64,000 nucleotides of DNA from Methanopyrus sp. SNP6 (GTDB lineage: Archaea; JAADCQ01; Methanopyri; Methanopyrales; Methanopyraceae), in contig NZ_CP019436.1 of the NCBI RefSeq assembly GCF_002201895.1, positions 744,001 to 808,000 on the forward strand, read 5' to 3'. Made by a program: the position numbers and the translations under genes. Below the pieces are notes generated by a model. The model was not told the origin of the DNA, made no database searches, and saw nothing but the letters and a program-made list of their open reading frames with translations. Position 1 is the first letter of the stretch, and the number at the start of each line of letters is the position of its first letter. Below, one piece after another: positions 44,622 through 53,347 of the stretch.

Positions 44622-44873
44622 CTCGGATCCCCCGTGGAGAGCCGTGTCGGAGGTGTTAATCCGATGATCGGACATGGGCCGGAAGGATGGGGAGCTAGTC
44701 CGGGGGTGAGGGGCTATCCCGATGATCGTCCTCCACGGCCCCCGACCGGTCTTCTGAGAACGTTCCGACTATCGTGACGGAACGGACCGCGCCCACGAAC
44801 CGTCGTGATGACTGCGATGTCTCGACGTGATCGTTATACTGCCGGGCGACGGTCTGGCGACCGGGGATCGTTC

Positions 44874-45860
44874 TTGGTCCGGGTACGGTCCGTCTCCAGG
44901 ATCCATGTGACGCTTATCGACTTACATGGTGGGTTGGGTCGTGTAGACGGTAGCGTGGGAGTGACGCTAGAAGGACCCAGGATAGAGCTCGAAGTGGAAC
45001 CTAATGAGGAAGGAGTAGAGGTCAGTGGAGAAGGCGAGATCGCGGAGAAAGTGGAGCGGGCGGCGCGGAGGACACTCGAACTGTACGGGATCGAGGATGG
45101 CGTCCGGATCGAGGTGGTAAGGCGGTATCCCGAGCACGTGGGCCTCGGTTCCGGTACACAGGCGACGCTATCGGCGGCAGTCGGAACGTTAGAAGCGCAC
45201 GGTGTCGAGAGCTACGACGTGCGGGAACTAGCGGATGCGCTGGGTAGAGGTGGTACATCTGGGATCGGTGTGGCGGCGTTCGAACGGGGAGGGTTCATAG
45301 TAGATGGTGGCCACGTCTTCGGTTCGGGTGGGAAGGAGGAGTTCAAACCGTCGGCGGCGTCTGGCGAGGTCCCGCCGGCACCGGTGATCTCGCGGCTGGA
45401 AGTGCCGGAGGATTGGCGGTTCGTGCTCGCGATCCCCGAGGTGGAGCGGGGTGCGCACGGGGATAGGGAGGTTGACATCTTCAAGCGGTACTGTCCGGTA
45501 CCGGCGCGGGAGGTGGGGGAGATCTGCAGGTGGATACTAATGGTAATGCTGCCCGCGGTGGTGGAGGATGATCCTGAAGACTTCGGTAGAGCCGTAGACG
45601 CTATCCAGGAGTTGGGGTTCAAGCGTGTGGAGGTGGGCCTGCAGCACCCCGTGGTCGTGGAGATAATGGAGGTGGCTCGGAACGCGGGAGCTTACGGGGC
45701 TGGGCTGAGCTCGTTCGGTCCTACCGTGTACGCGGTGTGCGATCCGTCCTCGGCGAACAGCGTCGCGCAGGAGCTTGAAATGTATATGAGAGAGAAAGGT
45801 ATCGGCGGGAAGGTAAGCGTTTCCGGACCGAGGAACGAGGGTTTCGAAGTGACGGGGTAG
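44874..45860 (+). CDS. Beta-ribofuranosylaminobenzene 5'-phosphate synthase (GHMP family)
   Basis: First committed enzyme of methanopterin synthesis, joining p-aminobenzoate and PRPP. The 328-residue protein has SRIHVTLIDLHGGLGRVDGS at the N-terminus and the GHMP motif EHVGLGSGTQATLSAAVG. These agree with archaeal RFAP synthases. TTG at 44874 follows CCGGGGATC and opens the conserved region; the frame itself runs to 44805. A TATA-like GTTATACTG lies near 44834. Nop5 starts 12 bases after its stop. Confidence 0.85.
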   Translation: MVRVRSVSRIHVTLIDLHGGLGRVDGSVGVTLEGPRIELEVEPNEEGVEVSGEGEIAEKVERAARRTLELYGIEDGVRIEVVRRYPEHVGLGSGTQATLSAAVGTLEAHGVESYDVRELADALGRGGTSGIGVAAFERGGFIVDGGHVFGSGGKEEFKPSAASGEVPPAPVISRLEVPEDWRFVLAIPEVERGAHGDREVDIFKRYCPVPAREVGEICRWILMVMLPAVVEDDPEDFGRAVDAIQELGFKRVEVGLQHPVVVEIMEVARNAGAYGAGLSSFGPTVYAVCDPSSANSVAQELEMYMREKGIGGKVSVSGPRNEGFEVTG

Positions 45861-45871
45861 GGGGACCACCT

Positions 45872-47134
45872 TTGGGAGTCTACGTGGCCGAGAACTTCAC
45901 TGGAGTTTACGCGTTCGATGAGGAGGGGAACCTGGTAGACCACGAGCCGTTCCCGAAGGATCCGAACGAGATATTGGAGCGTCTGTTGAAGCGGGAACGT
46001 GGTGAGGTGTTGGAAGAGGAAGAGGCGCTGCTGTCGAGGCTAGATGCGGACGTGATCAACTTCGAGGGTACGAAGGCGGACCGGGAGAGGTTAGAAGGGG
46101 TGTTCGACGGGGAGCTAGTCGTCGAGTTCCCGAACGTGGCCGGGGAGATCCTTCGAGAGCGGGCGCGGGAGCTCGCCATCGAGGTCGGTGTGGTCGACTC
46201 CGAGGAGGAGTATTCGGAGCTAGTGTACGAGGTCGGTATGAAGCTGTCGAAGGAGAAGGTCCGGGCGACGGTAGAGGAACGGGACCAGATGATCATCCAG
46301 GCCATCAACACCATCGACGACATCGACAGGATATTGAACATACTAACGGATCGCGTGCGAGAGTGGTATGGAATACACTTCCCAGAGATTAACAAAATCG
46401 TAAAGAAGCACGATGATTTCGTGACGTTGGTAGCCGAGCTAGGACACCGGGAGAACTTCACGTATGATAACATCAAGGAGGTGTTACCGGAGTTCCCGGA
46501 TCACCTAGCCGAGAAGCTCGAGGAGGCCGCTAAGGACTCGATGGGCGCGGAGATGGACGAGAAGGACTTAGCGGCGGTACAGCGGATCGCGGAGGTCGCG
46601 CGGGAGCTCTACGAGATCAGGCGAAAGACCGCGGACTACATCGACGAGTCGATGGACGACGTGGCGCCGAACGTGAAGGCCCTAGTGGGTCCACTAATCG
46701 GTGCGAGGTTGATCGCGCTAGCCGGTGGATTGAAGGAGATGGCGAAGTTACCCGCGAGCACTATCCAGCTGTTGGGAGCGGAGAAGGCGCTGTTCAGGCA
46801 CCTTACCAAGGGGACGAAGCCGCCGAAGCACGGTGTGATCTTCCAGCACCCGCTCATCCACCGAAGCCCGTGGTGGCAGCGCGGTAAGATCGCGAGGGCA
46901 CTGGCCGGCAAGCTGGCTATCGCGGCGCGTATCGACGCTTACTCTGGCGAATACCGGGGCGACGAGTTGAAACGACAACTAGAGCAGCGGGTGAAAGAGA
47001 TCAAGGAGAAGTACCCGAAGCCCCCGAAGCGCAAGCGTGGTGGTCGGCCGCCTCGCGGTCGTCGACCGCGTCGGAGGCGCTCACCCCGGAGATCTCGTAG
47101 GGATCGCCGACGCCGCTCACGCCGAAGGCGGTGA
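45872..47134 (+). CDS. nop5: Nop5 (Nop56/58-like) core protein of C/D RNP
   Basis: A 420-residue core protein of archaeal box C/D ribonucleoproteins, bridging L7Ae-bound guide RNA and fibrillarin. Order: N-terminal fibrillarin-binding domain, a coiled coil around residues 130-240, and the Nop domain (KALVGPLIGARLIALAGGL, then LLGAEKALFRHL and HGVIFQHPLIH). The last 35 or so residues are almost all Arg, Gly and Pro (about two dozen Arg), a longer basic tail than I expect in archaea. TTG start. Fibrillarin follows 33 bases later. Confidence 0.93.
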   Translation: MGVYVAENFTGVYAFDEEGNLVDHEPFPKDPNEILERLLKRERGEVLEEEEALLSRLDADVINFEGTKADRERLEGVFDGELVVEFPNVAGEILRERARELAIEVGVVDSEEEYSELVYEVGMKLSKEKVRATVEERDQMIIQAINTIDDIDRILNILTDRVREWYGIHFPEINKIVKKHDDFVTLVAELGHRENFTYDNIKEVLPEFPDHLAEKLEEAAKDSMGAEMDEKDLAAVQRIAEVARELYEIRRKTADYIDESMDDVAPNVKALVGPLIGARLIALAGGLKEMAKLPASTIQLLGAEKALFRHLTKGTKPPKHGVIFQHPLIHRSPWWQRGKIARALAGKLAIAARIDAYSGEYRGDELKRQLEQRVKEIKEKYPKPPKRKRGGRPPRGRRPRRRRSPRRSRRDRRRRSRRRR

Positions 47135-47167
47135 CTTCATTTCCTCGAGCACAACCGTTTTTCGAGG

Positions 47168-47878
47168 GTGAGTGAGGAAATGGTGGAAATCGAGATCGAA
47201 CCGCATGAGGAGTTCGAGGGTGTGTACTGGGCGATCTTTGAAGACGGTCGGAAGAAGCCCGCGACCGAGAACCTCGTTCCCGGGCATCAGGTTTACGGTG
47301 AGAGGTTAGTAGAGTACGACGGGAAGGAGTACCGAGTATGGGAGCCGCGAAGGAGCAAGCTTGCCGCCATGATCATGAACGGCATGGAGTACTTCCCGCT
47401 CGAGGAGGGTTCGAAGGTACTTTATCTGGGTGCGGCGGCCGGAACGACGCCGTCGCACGTGTCGGACATCATAAAGGAGTCGGGCGTGGAGTACTGCGTC
47501 GAATTCGCCTCGAGGATGATGCAGGAGCTGATCCCGGTGTGTGAGAAGCGCCCGAACATGATACCCATTCTAGGCGACGCTACGAAGCCTCATGGATACG
47601 CACCGCTTGTCGAGCAAGTAGACGTAATTTACCAGGACATCGCTCAGCCGAAACAGGCGGAGGTCGTCGCGGACAACGCCGAGGCGTTCCTGCGTCCCGG
47701 AGGATACGTGATCGTCGCTATCAAGGCGCGCTCCATCGACGTAACTAAGGAGCCGGAAGAGGTCTTCGAGGACGAGGAGCGTAAGCTCGAGGAGCGCGGC
47801 TTCGAAGTGCTAGAAGTCATCGATTTGGAGCCGTACGAGCGCGATCACGTGGGGCTCGTCGCGGAGTACCACGGGTAA
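47168..47878 (+). CDS. flpA: Fibrillarin-like rRNA/tRNA 2'-O-methyltransferase
   Basis: Methyltransferase of the C/D RNP, 236 residues. The AdoMet-binding motif is VLYLGAAAGTTPSHVSDI, followed by VEYCVEFASRMM, the IPILGDATKPHGYAPLV segment and VDVIYQDIAQPKQAEV with the catalytic Lys in IVAIKARSIDV. It pairs with Nop5 just upstream. GTG start at 47168; ATG 12 bases later is also possible. Candidate C/D guide RNAs lie immediately downstream. Confidence 0.95.
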   Translation: MSEEMVEIEIEPHEEFEGVYWAIFEDGRKKPATENLVPGHQVYGERLVEYDGKEYRVWEPRRSKLAAMIMNGMEYFPLEEGSKVLYLGAAAGTTPSHVSDIIKESGVEYCVEFASRMMQELIPVCEKRPNMIPILGDATKPHGYAPLVEQVDVIYQDIAQPKQAEVVADNAEAFLRPGGYVIVAIKARSIDVTKEPEEVFEDEERKLEERGFEVLEVIDLEPYERDHVGLVAEYHG

Positions 47879-47880
47879 CC

Positions 47881-47933
47881 GTGATGAGCGTTTCGCTAGC
47901 CGACGCGCGGATGACGAGTTACTCCCGCTCTGA
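47881..47933 (+). ncRNA. Box C/D guide RNA candidate, predicted 23S rRNA target
   Basis: Box C GTGATGA (47881-47887), D'-like CCGA (47900-47903), C'-like CGGATGA (47908-47914), D CTGA (47930-47933). The guide before box D, GAGTTACTCCCGCT, is complementary to GCGGGAGTAACT-type sequence found in 23S rRNA domain IV around helix 69. The guide before D', GCGTTTCGCTAG, complements TAGCGAAA-type sequence about 20 bases further on in the same region. Two guides to neighbouring sites is normal for such RNAs. Boxes are seen directly; the target match uses remembered 23S consensus because the 23S gene is outside the window. Confidence 0.65.
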
Positions 47934-47975
47934 GCTCCTCTCCCCGATGACTGCATTCACCCCTCCTGAGAACAA

Positions 47976-48030
47976 GTGATGAAGCGGTCCCCGGAGAGGA
48001 GGGCCCGATGACGAAGCAGCCCCAGCCTGA
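47976..48030 (+). ncRNA. Second box C/D guide RNA candidate downstream of fibrillarin
   Basis: Box C GTGATGA (47976-47982) and box D CTGA (48027-48030) are perfect and 55 bases apart end to end. A C'-like CCGATGA (48005-48011) and a weak D'-like CGGA (47992-47995) lie between. The D guide would be CGAAGCAGCCCCAGC; I cannot name a target. A further CCGATGA...CTGA half-unit at 47944-47969 lies between the two candidates. Confidence 0.45.
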
Positions 48031-48132
48031 GGGATGACGACGGAGAGCCGAGCCGAGGGCGAGAGACTTTAACCCGCGAACGTCGATTCATCGGGCGGTG
48101 ACGGTCGGTAAGGTGAGTGATGGGGTGCGAGC

Positions 48133-49104
48133 GTGAACGTTCTGGAAGTTCTGGCCGTCGTCGTACCTTCACTCTACATGGGATGGACCATAGGAGCTGA
48201 CGATGCCGGTGCGGCCATGGGATCCGCCGTCGGAGCAGGTATCCGCACGATGCGGCAGGCGGTTACGCTGATCGCCGTTTTCACAACCATGGGTGCGGTG
48301 CTGGAAGGGCACAAAGTAGTCAAGACGCTGGGGAAGGGAGTCGTACAGGCGCACCTCGATCCTATCGCGGCCGGCGCGACCGTACTCGTGGCGGCCGCCT
48401 GGTGCCATCTGGCCGTCATGCTCGGAGTGCCGATCTCCACGACGCAGGCTACCGTAGGATCCATCGCCGGAGTAGGATGTGCGCTGGGCCTCCCGGTTAA
48501 CTGGAGCAAGTTCGGCCAGATAGCCGCCGGATGGGTCTTATCACCGATACTTGCGATGATCCCAGCCTACTTCGTTTCTCGACGCTTGCGAGCCGTATTG
48601 GAGAGAGGTAAGTGGCCGCTCGCCAAGATAGAGTGGAAGATCGGATGGTTACTCACCATCTCAGGGTGCTATGTCGCCTACACTATAGGTGCGAACAACG
48701 CCGCCAACGCCGTGGCGCCGATAGTAGTGGCCGGTCTTCTGGACGTCAGATCGGCCGCCATTGTAGGTGGTATCATGATCGCAGTAGGGGCTCTAACGGC
48801 GGGTTCCAAGGTCATCGAGACCGTGGGGAGGAGGATCACCAGGTTGGACCCTGTAACAGCGTTCTCTGCGGAACTTTCGGCCGCGATAGTCACGCACGGG
48901 GCGTCGGAGCTCGGAATCCCCATTTCCATCAACGAGACGACGGCGGGAGCTGTCATCGGCGTTGGGCTATCCCGAGGTGAACTCAACACCCACACCTTGA
49001 AGAAGATATTTACAACGTGGATCGCGAGCCCGGTGGGCTCGTTCGTAATGTCGTACGCACTAATGCGTCTCTACTTGTCGGTGCGAGGGGCGGCGATGCC
49101 TTGA
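48133..49104 (+). CDS. PiT-family phosphate permease
   Basis: A 323-residue inorganic phosphate transporter with about ten membrane segments and the two PiT repeats: GADDAGAAMGSAVGAGI near the N-terminus and GANNAANAVAPIVVAG in the middle. The second motif is the usual GANN form; the first has Asp-Asp. GTG start after GATGGGGTG. Its stop overlaps the start of the PhoU-like gene (TTGA), so the two are translationally coupled. Confidence 0.9.
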   Translation: MNVLEVLAVVVPSLYMGWTIGADDAGAAMGSAVGAGIRTMRQAVTLIAVFTTMGAVLEGHKVVKTLGKGVVQAHLDPIAAGATVLVAAAWCHLAVMLGVPISTTQATVGSIAGVGCALGLPVNWSKFGQIAAGWVLSPILAMIPAYFVSRRLRAVLERGKWPLAKIEWKIGWLLTISGCYVAYTIGANNAANAVAPIVVAGLLDVRSAAIVGGIMIAVGALTAGSKVIETVGRRITRLDPVTAFSAELSAAIVTHGASELGIPISINETTAGAVIGVGLSRGELNTHTLKKIFTTWIASPVGSFVMSYALMRLYLSVRGAAMP

Positions 49105-49712
49105 TCTTACGCCCGAGCACGCGACCCGCGGAGCGCGCACTAGACGCGCTCCTTAAGGAACTAGACACCATGATTGAAGCCTGTGATCTGCTTTCCGACG
49201 TAACGGAGATGGATGGTCCGAAGGAAATCGAGGAGCGGCAAGAATCCCTGAGCGAAGAAGTGGCCGAACTCAGGGACCGTATAGATGAGGCTATGGAAAG
49301 CAGCTCCATGATCCCGGTCGTCAAGGAAGAGTTAGGCTACATAGCCGAGAATGTGAGGAGAGCCGCCGAGACGTTGCTGAGTTTGGCCTCCCTACTAGTG
49401 AGCTTCTACGAAGATTTAGAGGAGGAAGATCGAGAGAAGCTAGACGAAGTGATCGATGGTATCGCCAAAATCGCCTCAGGAGTACGTGAGTCGGTCGAGT
49501 TGTTGAACGAGGACGTACGGAAGGCGGCGGAGCACGTCGAAAAGATTCGGAGCCGGGAGGAAGACGTTCGGTCCCGACTACGCGCGTTGATGCTCGAAGC
49601 CGAGAGGAACGGGCGTCTAGCACCGATCGCACTGGAAATCGAACGGGCGCTTGAAGATATGGACCGAGCTCTTGACGGGGTGAACAGGATCAAAGTGAGG
49701 TTCCTCGGGTGA
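49101..49712 (+). CDS. PhoU-like (DUF47 family) phosphate transport regulator
   Basis: A 203-residue all-helical protein of the PhoU-like DUF47 family, which usually accompanies PiT permeases. Glu/Asp-rich helices (LLKELDTMIEACDLLSDV and following) fit the metal-binding helical bundles. The open frame goes further upstream, inside the permease, but TTG at 49101 overlaps the permease stop and is the sensible start. Its own stop overlaps the GTG of pyrD. Confidence 0.8.
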   Translation: MILRPSTRPAERALDALLKELDTMIEACDLLSDVTEMDGPKEIEERQESLSEEVAELRDRIDEAMESSSMIPVVKEELGYIAENVRRAAETLLSLASLLVSFYEDLEEEDREKLDEVIDGIAKIASGVRESVELLNEDVRKAAEHVEKIRSREEDVRSRLRALMLEAERNGRLAPIALEIERALEDMDRALDGVNRIKVRFLG

Positions 49713-50665
49713 TACCGGTGGAGGTCCTAGGGAAGCGCTGGGACCATCCGATCGCCTGCGCTTCCGGGGCTCTCGCCGCACATCTGCCGGGTATGGAGGA
49801 TGCAGTCCTACGCGGTGCTGCGGCTATTTTCACGAAGACGATCACGGAATCACCGCGCGAAGGTCATCCAGGACCGGTATTCGTGGACTACCCAGACGAG
49901 GGATACGCGCTCAACGCCATGGGCTTACCGAACCCAGGTCCGGACAGGATGGTGGTGGAAATAGAAGAGTTCCGGGACGAATTCGACGTGCCGGTGTACG
50001 CGAGCGTGGCGGCCGACGGTCCGGAGGGTTTCAGGAAGTTGGCACGCGCGTTCTCCGACGTAGCGGACGGGTTGGAACTGAACGTCTCGTGCCCTCACGC
50101 GGGCAAAGGGTACGGGGCGGAACTAGGCTCCGATCCGGAAGCCGTAGCCGAAATCACCGAGGCCGCTGTCCGGGCGTTCGACGGACCGATGTCCGTGAAA
50201 TTGACTCCCAACGTGGACCGCGAAACCTTGCTCGAGGTAGCTGCAGCGGCCATCGATGCGGGAGCGGAAGCACTCACCGCCGTGAACACGCTGGGACCTG
50301 GCCTTAGGATCGACCTGAGAACAGCTAGCCCCGTTCTAGGAGCCGGGGTGGGTGGACTGTCGGGCCCAGCGCTCAAACCCATCGCGCTCCGCGTCGTGGC
50401 GGATTTAGCACTGGAATTCGGGGAGGAGGTGGAGATCATAGGAGTCGGTGGGATCCGGAGCGGGGAAGACGTCGTCGAGTTCCTGCTCGCCGGTGCTAAA
50501 GCGGTGCAGGTTGCCACGGCGGCTCGAGAGAAGGACTTCGGAGATATCGCGATGGAAACCTACCGTATTCTCAAGGAACTCGGATACGAGGAACCCGAAG
50601 AGGCGATCGGAGCCGCCCTCCCTGAGTACCGGAAAAGATTGCGCCGATTAGGGTGGTGTCAGTGA
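49709..50665 (+). CDS. pyrD: Dihydroorotate dehydrogenase catalytic subunit
   Basis: A 318-residue class 1B-type flavoenzyme of pyrimidine synthesis. Seen are ACASGALAAHLPGM, the NAMGLPNPG loop, GLELNVSCPHAGKGYG with the catalytic Cys, VKLTPNV, TAVNTLGPGLRID and GVGGIRSGEDVVEFL (FMN phosphate site). The GTG start overlaps the preceding stop. The overlapping downstream pyrK supports the two-subunit, NAD- or other-acceptor-linked form. Confidence 0.93.
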   Translation: MIPVEVLGKRWDHPIACASGALAAHLPGMEDAVLRGAAAIFTKTITESPREGHPGPVFVDYPDEGYALNAMGLPNPGPDRMVVEIEEFRDEFDVPVYASVAADGPEGFRKLARAFSDVADGLELNVSCPHAGKGYGAELGSDPEAVAEITEAAVRAFDGPMSVKLTPNVDRETLLEVAAAAIDAGAEALTAVNTLGPGLRIDLRTASPVLGAGVGGLSGPALKPIALRVVADLALEFGEEVEIIGVGGIRSGEDVVEFLLAGAKAVQVATAAREKDFGDIAMETYRILKELGYEEPEEAIGAALPEYRKRLRRLGWCQ

Positions 50666-51441
50666 AGCCAACACCGGCGGAGGTCGTGGAGAACAGGGAA
50701 GAATGTGAGCGGACGCTCGTACTTAGGCTACAACCGGAGAGGCCGATACGTTGGGAACCCGGTCAATTCCTGATGCTCGGAATTCCCGGAGTCGACGAAA
50801 AGCCGATGGCGTTCTCAGGTGGAGACGACCGAGAGCTCGAACTCACTATCGAGATCGTAGGCCCGTTCACAGAGCGTTGCGCAGACCTCAAGCCTGGGGA
50901 CGTGGTCTGGGTACGGGGGCCGTACGGGAAACCGTTCGAGGTGAGAGGTCCGAAGGCGGTGGTAGTTGCCGGAGGGACCGGGGTAGCACCGTTGGTTCCG
51001 CTCGTTGAAAGGCTACGTCGAGCACGGGTTCACGTTACCTCGGTGCTAGGAGGTCCACACGCGGACCGCCTCCCGAGGAGGAACGATCTGGAAGAGCTGT
51101 CCGATGAGCTGTACATCACCACGGAGGACGGGAGTGAGGGGCGTAAAGGATTCCCTACGGACGTCCTTGAAGAACTCGTGGAAAAGGAATGTCCGGATGT
51201 AGTGTACGCGTGCGGTCCCGAAGGGATGCTGGCCCGGGTTGCCGAGATAACACGAGAGTACGGTGTCCCTTGCCAAGTCAGCGTCGTCCGGTACGTGAAA
51301 TGTGGCGAAGGGATCTGCGGCTCATGCGCCTTAGGCAAGGGACTGCTAGTGTGCCGCAACGGTCCGGTGTTTTGGACGGAGGAGCTCGAAGGTACGGAGT
51401 TTGGGAGGGTCAGACGTGACGTCACGGGAAAGCCTGAGTGA
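50662..51441 (+). CDS. pyrK: Dihydroorotate dehydrogenase electron-transfer subunit
   Basis: A 259-residue PyrK-type iron-sulfur flavoprotein. FAD-binding motifs are near the N-terminus, the NAD-binding VVAGGTGVAPLVPLVE is in the middle, and the [2Fe-2S] cysteines are in KCGEGICGSCALGKGLLVC. GTG at 50662 overlaps the pyrD stop as GTGA and follows GGGTGG. Its 3' end overlaps the start of the glycosyltransferase by 26 bases. Confidence 0.9.
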   Translation: MKPTPAEVVENREECERTLVLRLQPERPIRWEPGQFLMLGIPGVDEKPMAFSGGDDRELELTIEIVGPFTERCADLKPGDVVWVRGPYGKPFEVRGPKAVVVAGGTGVAPLVPLVERLRRARVHVTSVLGGPHADRLPRRNDLEELSDELYITTEDGSEGRKGFPTDVLEELVEKECPDVVYACGPEGMLARVAEITREYGVPCQVSVVRYVKCGEGICGSCALGKGLLVCRNGPVFWTEELEGTEFGRVRRDVTGKPE

Positions 51442-52159
51442 CGTCGCATTCGTGATACCGGCACATAACGAGGAGAGTGCGGTGGGAAGAGTCGTACGCG
51501 AGATCCGGGAGATGTATCCCGACGCTCTGATAATAGTAGTGGATAACGCGTCCTCGGATCGCACTGCCGAAGAGGCGGAAAGGGCCGGGGCCCTGGTCGT
51601 TAAAGAACCGGTCAAAGGGCTTGGAAGGGCTGTCAAAGTGGGGATTCAATGTGCACTCGAACACGGCGCTCACGTTATCTTCCGAACGGATTCCGACGGA
51701 GAGTTCGATCCGAATTGTTTCGACGAATTGATCGAAGCCTCGGACGATTACGATCTGGTGATAGGGAACAGGTTCTCAGAGGGTAGACCGGAGAACGTGC
51801 CGTTTTCCCATTACCTTTTCAATTTGACACTGATGGCGCTCTTCTGGCTGTTTTATGGGAAGATCCTTGACGTCACGTGCGGGTGCCGCGTGTTTTCCAG
51901 GGAATTCGCGGAAGAAATCCTAAAACGGTGCGTAGACGACGGTCCCGCGTTCGACGCCGACACCACTTCCCTTGCGGTATCTTTAGGGTACTCTGTCAAG
52001 TCCGTCGATGTGAGGCTGCGTGGGAGGATATCCGGACATAGGAGAGTAGCCCCTACGATGATAGACAAGATCCTCGTCGGACTCAGGATACTGTTCAGGG
52101 TAGCTGCGAATAGGATTAGATGGCGGTGCGAAACGCCGTCGACCCCGAATGAGGGATGA
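51416..52159 (+). CDS. Family 2 glycosyltransferase, dolichyl-phosphate-mannose-synthase-like
   Basis: A 247-residue GT-A fold enzyme with VIPAHNEESAVGRVVREI at the N-terminus, the IVVDNASSDRT nucleotide-sugar part, and FRTDSDGEFDP as the DxD metal motif. It resembles polyprenyl-phosphate sugar transferases. GTG at 51416 follows GGGAGGGTC. It probably works in lipid-linked sugar or cell-surface glycan synthesis. Last gene of the pyrDK transcript. Confidence 0.82.
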   Translation: MTSRESLSDVAFVIPAHNEESAVGRVVREIREMYPDALIIVVDNASSDRTAEEAERAGALVVKEPVKGLGRAVKVGIQCALEHGAHVIFRTDSDGEFDPNCFDELIEASDDYDLVIGNRFSEGRPENVPFSHYLFNLTLMALFWLFYGKILDVTCGCRVFSREFAEEILKRCVDDGPAFDADTTSLAVSLGYSVKSVDVRLRGRISGHRRVAPTMIDKILVGLRILFRVAANRIRWRCETPSTPNEG

Positions 52160-52175
52160 TAGCGACAGCCCGGGT

Positions 52176-52185
52176 AGTTATAAGT
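52176..52185 (+). promoter_or_regulatory. TATA-like box for fen1
   Basis: AGTTATAAGT lies about 35 bases upstream of the TTG start of the FEN-1 gene. Confidence 0.4.
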
Positions 52186-52216
52186 TAGATCCACAGGGGT
52201 TCCTGGAGGGGACAAT

Positions 52217-53263
52217 TTGGGGCTAGCCGAACTCAGAGAACTGATCGAACCCGAAGAGACGGACCTGAAAGCCCTCGCCGGTCGGGAGATCGCTATCGAT
52301 GCGTTCAACGCCATGTACCAATTCCTGACCACGATCATGAAGGACGGACGACCTCTCATGGACTCGAGAGGCAGGATTACCAGCCACTTAAACGGTCTCC
52401 TGTATAGGACCGTGAACTTGGTCGAAGAGGGTATTAAGCCTGTGTACGTGTTCGATGGTGAGCCCCCGAACCTGAAACGTGAAACACTGGAGCGTCGACG
52501 GGAACGGAAGGAGGAGGCGATGGAGAAACTGAAGCGGGCAAGAACGAAGGAGGAGAGGGAGAAGTACGCCCGACAAGTCGCCAGACTCGACGAGTCGCTG
52601 GTGGAAGACGCGAAGAGGTTGTTGGATCTAATGGGCATTCCGTGGGTACAGGCCCCATCGGAGGGAGAGGCACAGTGCGCGTATATGGCGAGGTGTGGAG
52701 ACGTGTGGGCGGCAGGCAGTCAAGACTACGACTCGATGCTGTTCGGCAGCCCCAGGTTGGTTCGCAACATCACGATAGTCGGAAAGCGGAGGCATCCACA
52801 CACCGGAGAAATCGTGGAGGTCAAGCCAGAGATCATAAGGTTGGAGGACGTACTCAAACAGTTGGGATTGGAATCGAGGGAGCAGCTGGTGGACCTGGCG
52901 ATCCTATTGGGCACGGACTACAACCCGGATGGAGTACCCGGTATCGGTCCGAAGCGAGCGCTGCAGTTGATCAGGAAGTACGGGTCACTGGACGAGCTTA
53001 AGGACACTGACATCTGGCCTAAGATCGAACGGCATCTACCGGTAGAACCGGAGGAGCTCAGAAGACTCTTCCTCGAGCCGGAAGTCATTGATGACTACGA
53101 ACTAAATTGGGACGAACCAGACGAAGAGAGGCTGGTCAAGTTCCTGGTTGAGGAGCGTGATTTCTCTGAGGATCGAGTCCGCCGCGCCGTCGAGCGTCTG
53201 AAGGAGGCGCTTCAGGAGTTGCGAAAAGGAGGTCGTCAAGAGACCCTGGACACGTTCTTATGA
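52217..53263 (+). CDS. fen1: Flap endonuclease 1
   Basis: Structure-specific nuclease that removes 5' flaps in Okazaki fragment maturation and repair; 348 residues. The N and I domains hold the acidic metal ligands (IAIDAFNAMYQF, VYVFDGEPP, QAPSEGEAQCAYMA, GSQDYDSML, LLGTDYNPDGVPGIGPKRAL). The C-terminus ends in RQETLDTFL, a PIP-box-like motif for binding PCNA. TTG start after GGAGGGG. Confidence 0.95.
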   Translation: MGLAELRELIEPEETDLKALAGREIAIDAFNAMYQFLTTIMKDGRPLMDSRGRITSHLNGLLYRTVNLVEEGIKPVYVFDGEPPNLKRETLERRRERKEEAMEKLKRARTKEEREKYARQVARLDESLVEDAKRLLDLMGIPWVQAPSEGEAQCAYMARCGDVWAAGSQDYDSMLFGSPRLVRNITIVGKRRHPHTGEIVEVKPEIIRLEDVLKQLGLESREQLVDLAILLGTDYNPDGVPGIGPKRALQLIRKYGSLDELKDTDIWPKIERHLPVEPEELRRLFLEPEVIDDYELNWDEPDEERLVKFLVEERDFSEDRVRRAVERLKEALQELRKGGRQETLDTFL

Positions 53264-53347
53264 CCCGAGATCCCGGCGGCTCCGCCTATGTAGCCGGTAC
53301 TCTTCAGGAGTGGATCTCCGAACGCTCAGCTCGAGGTTGTAGGACGG

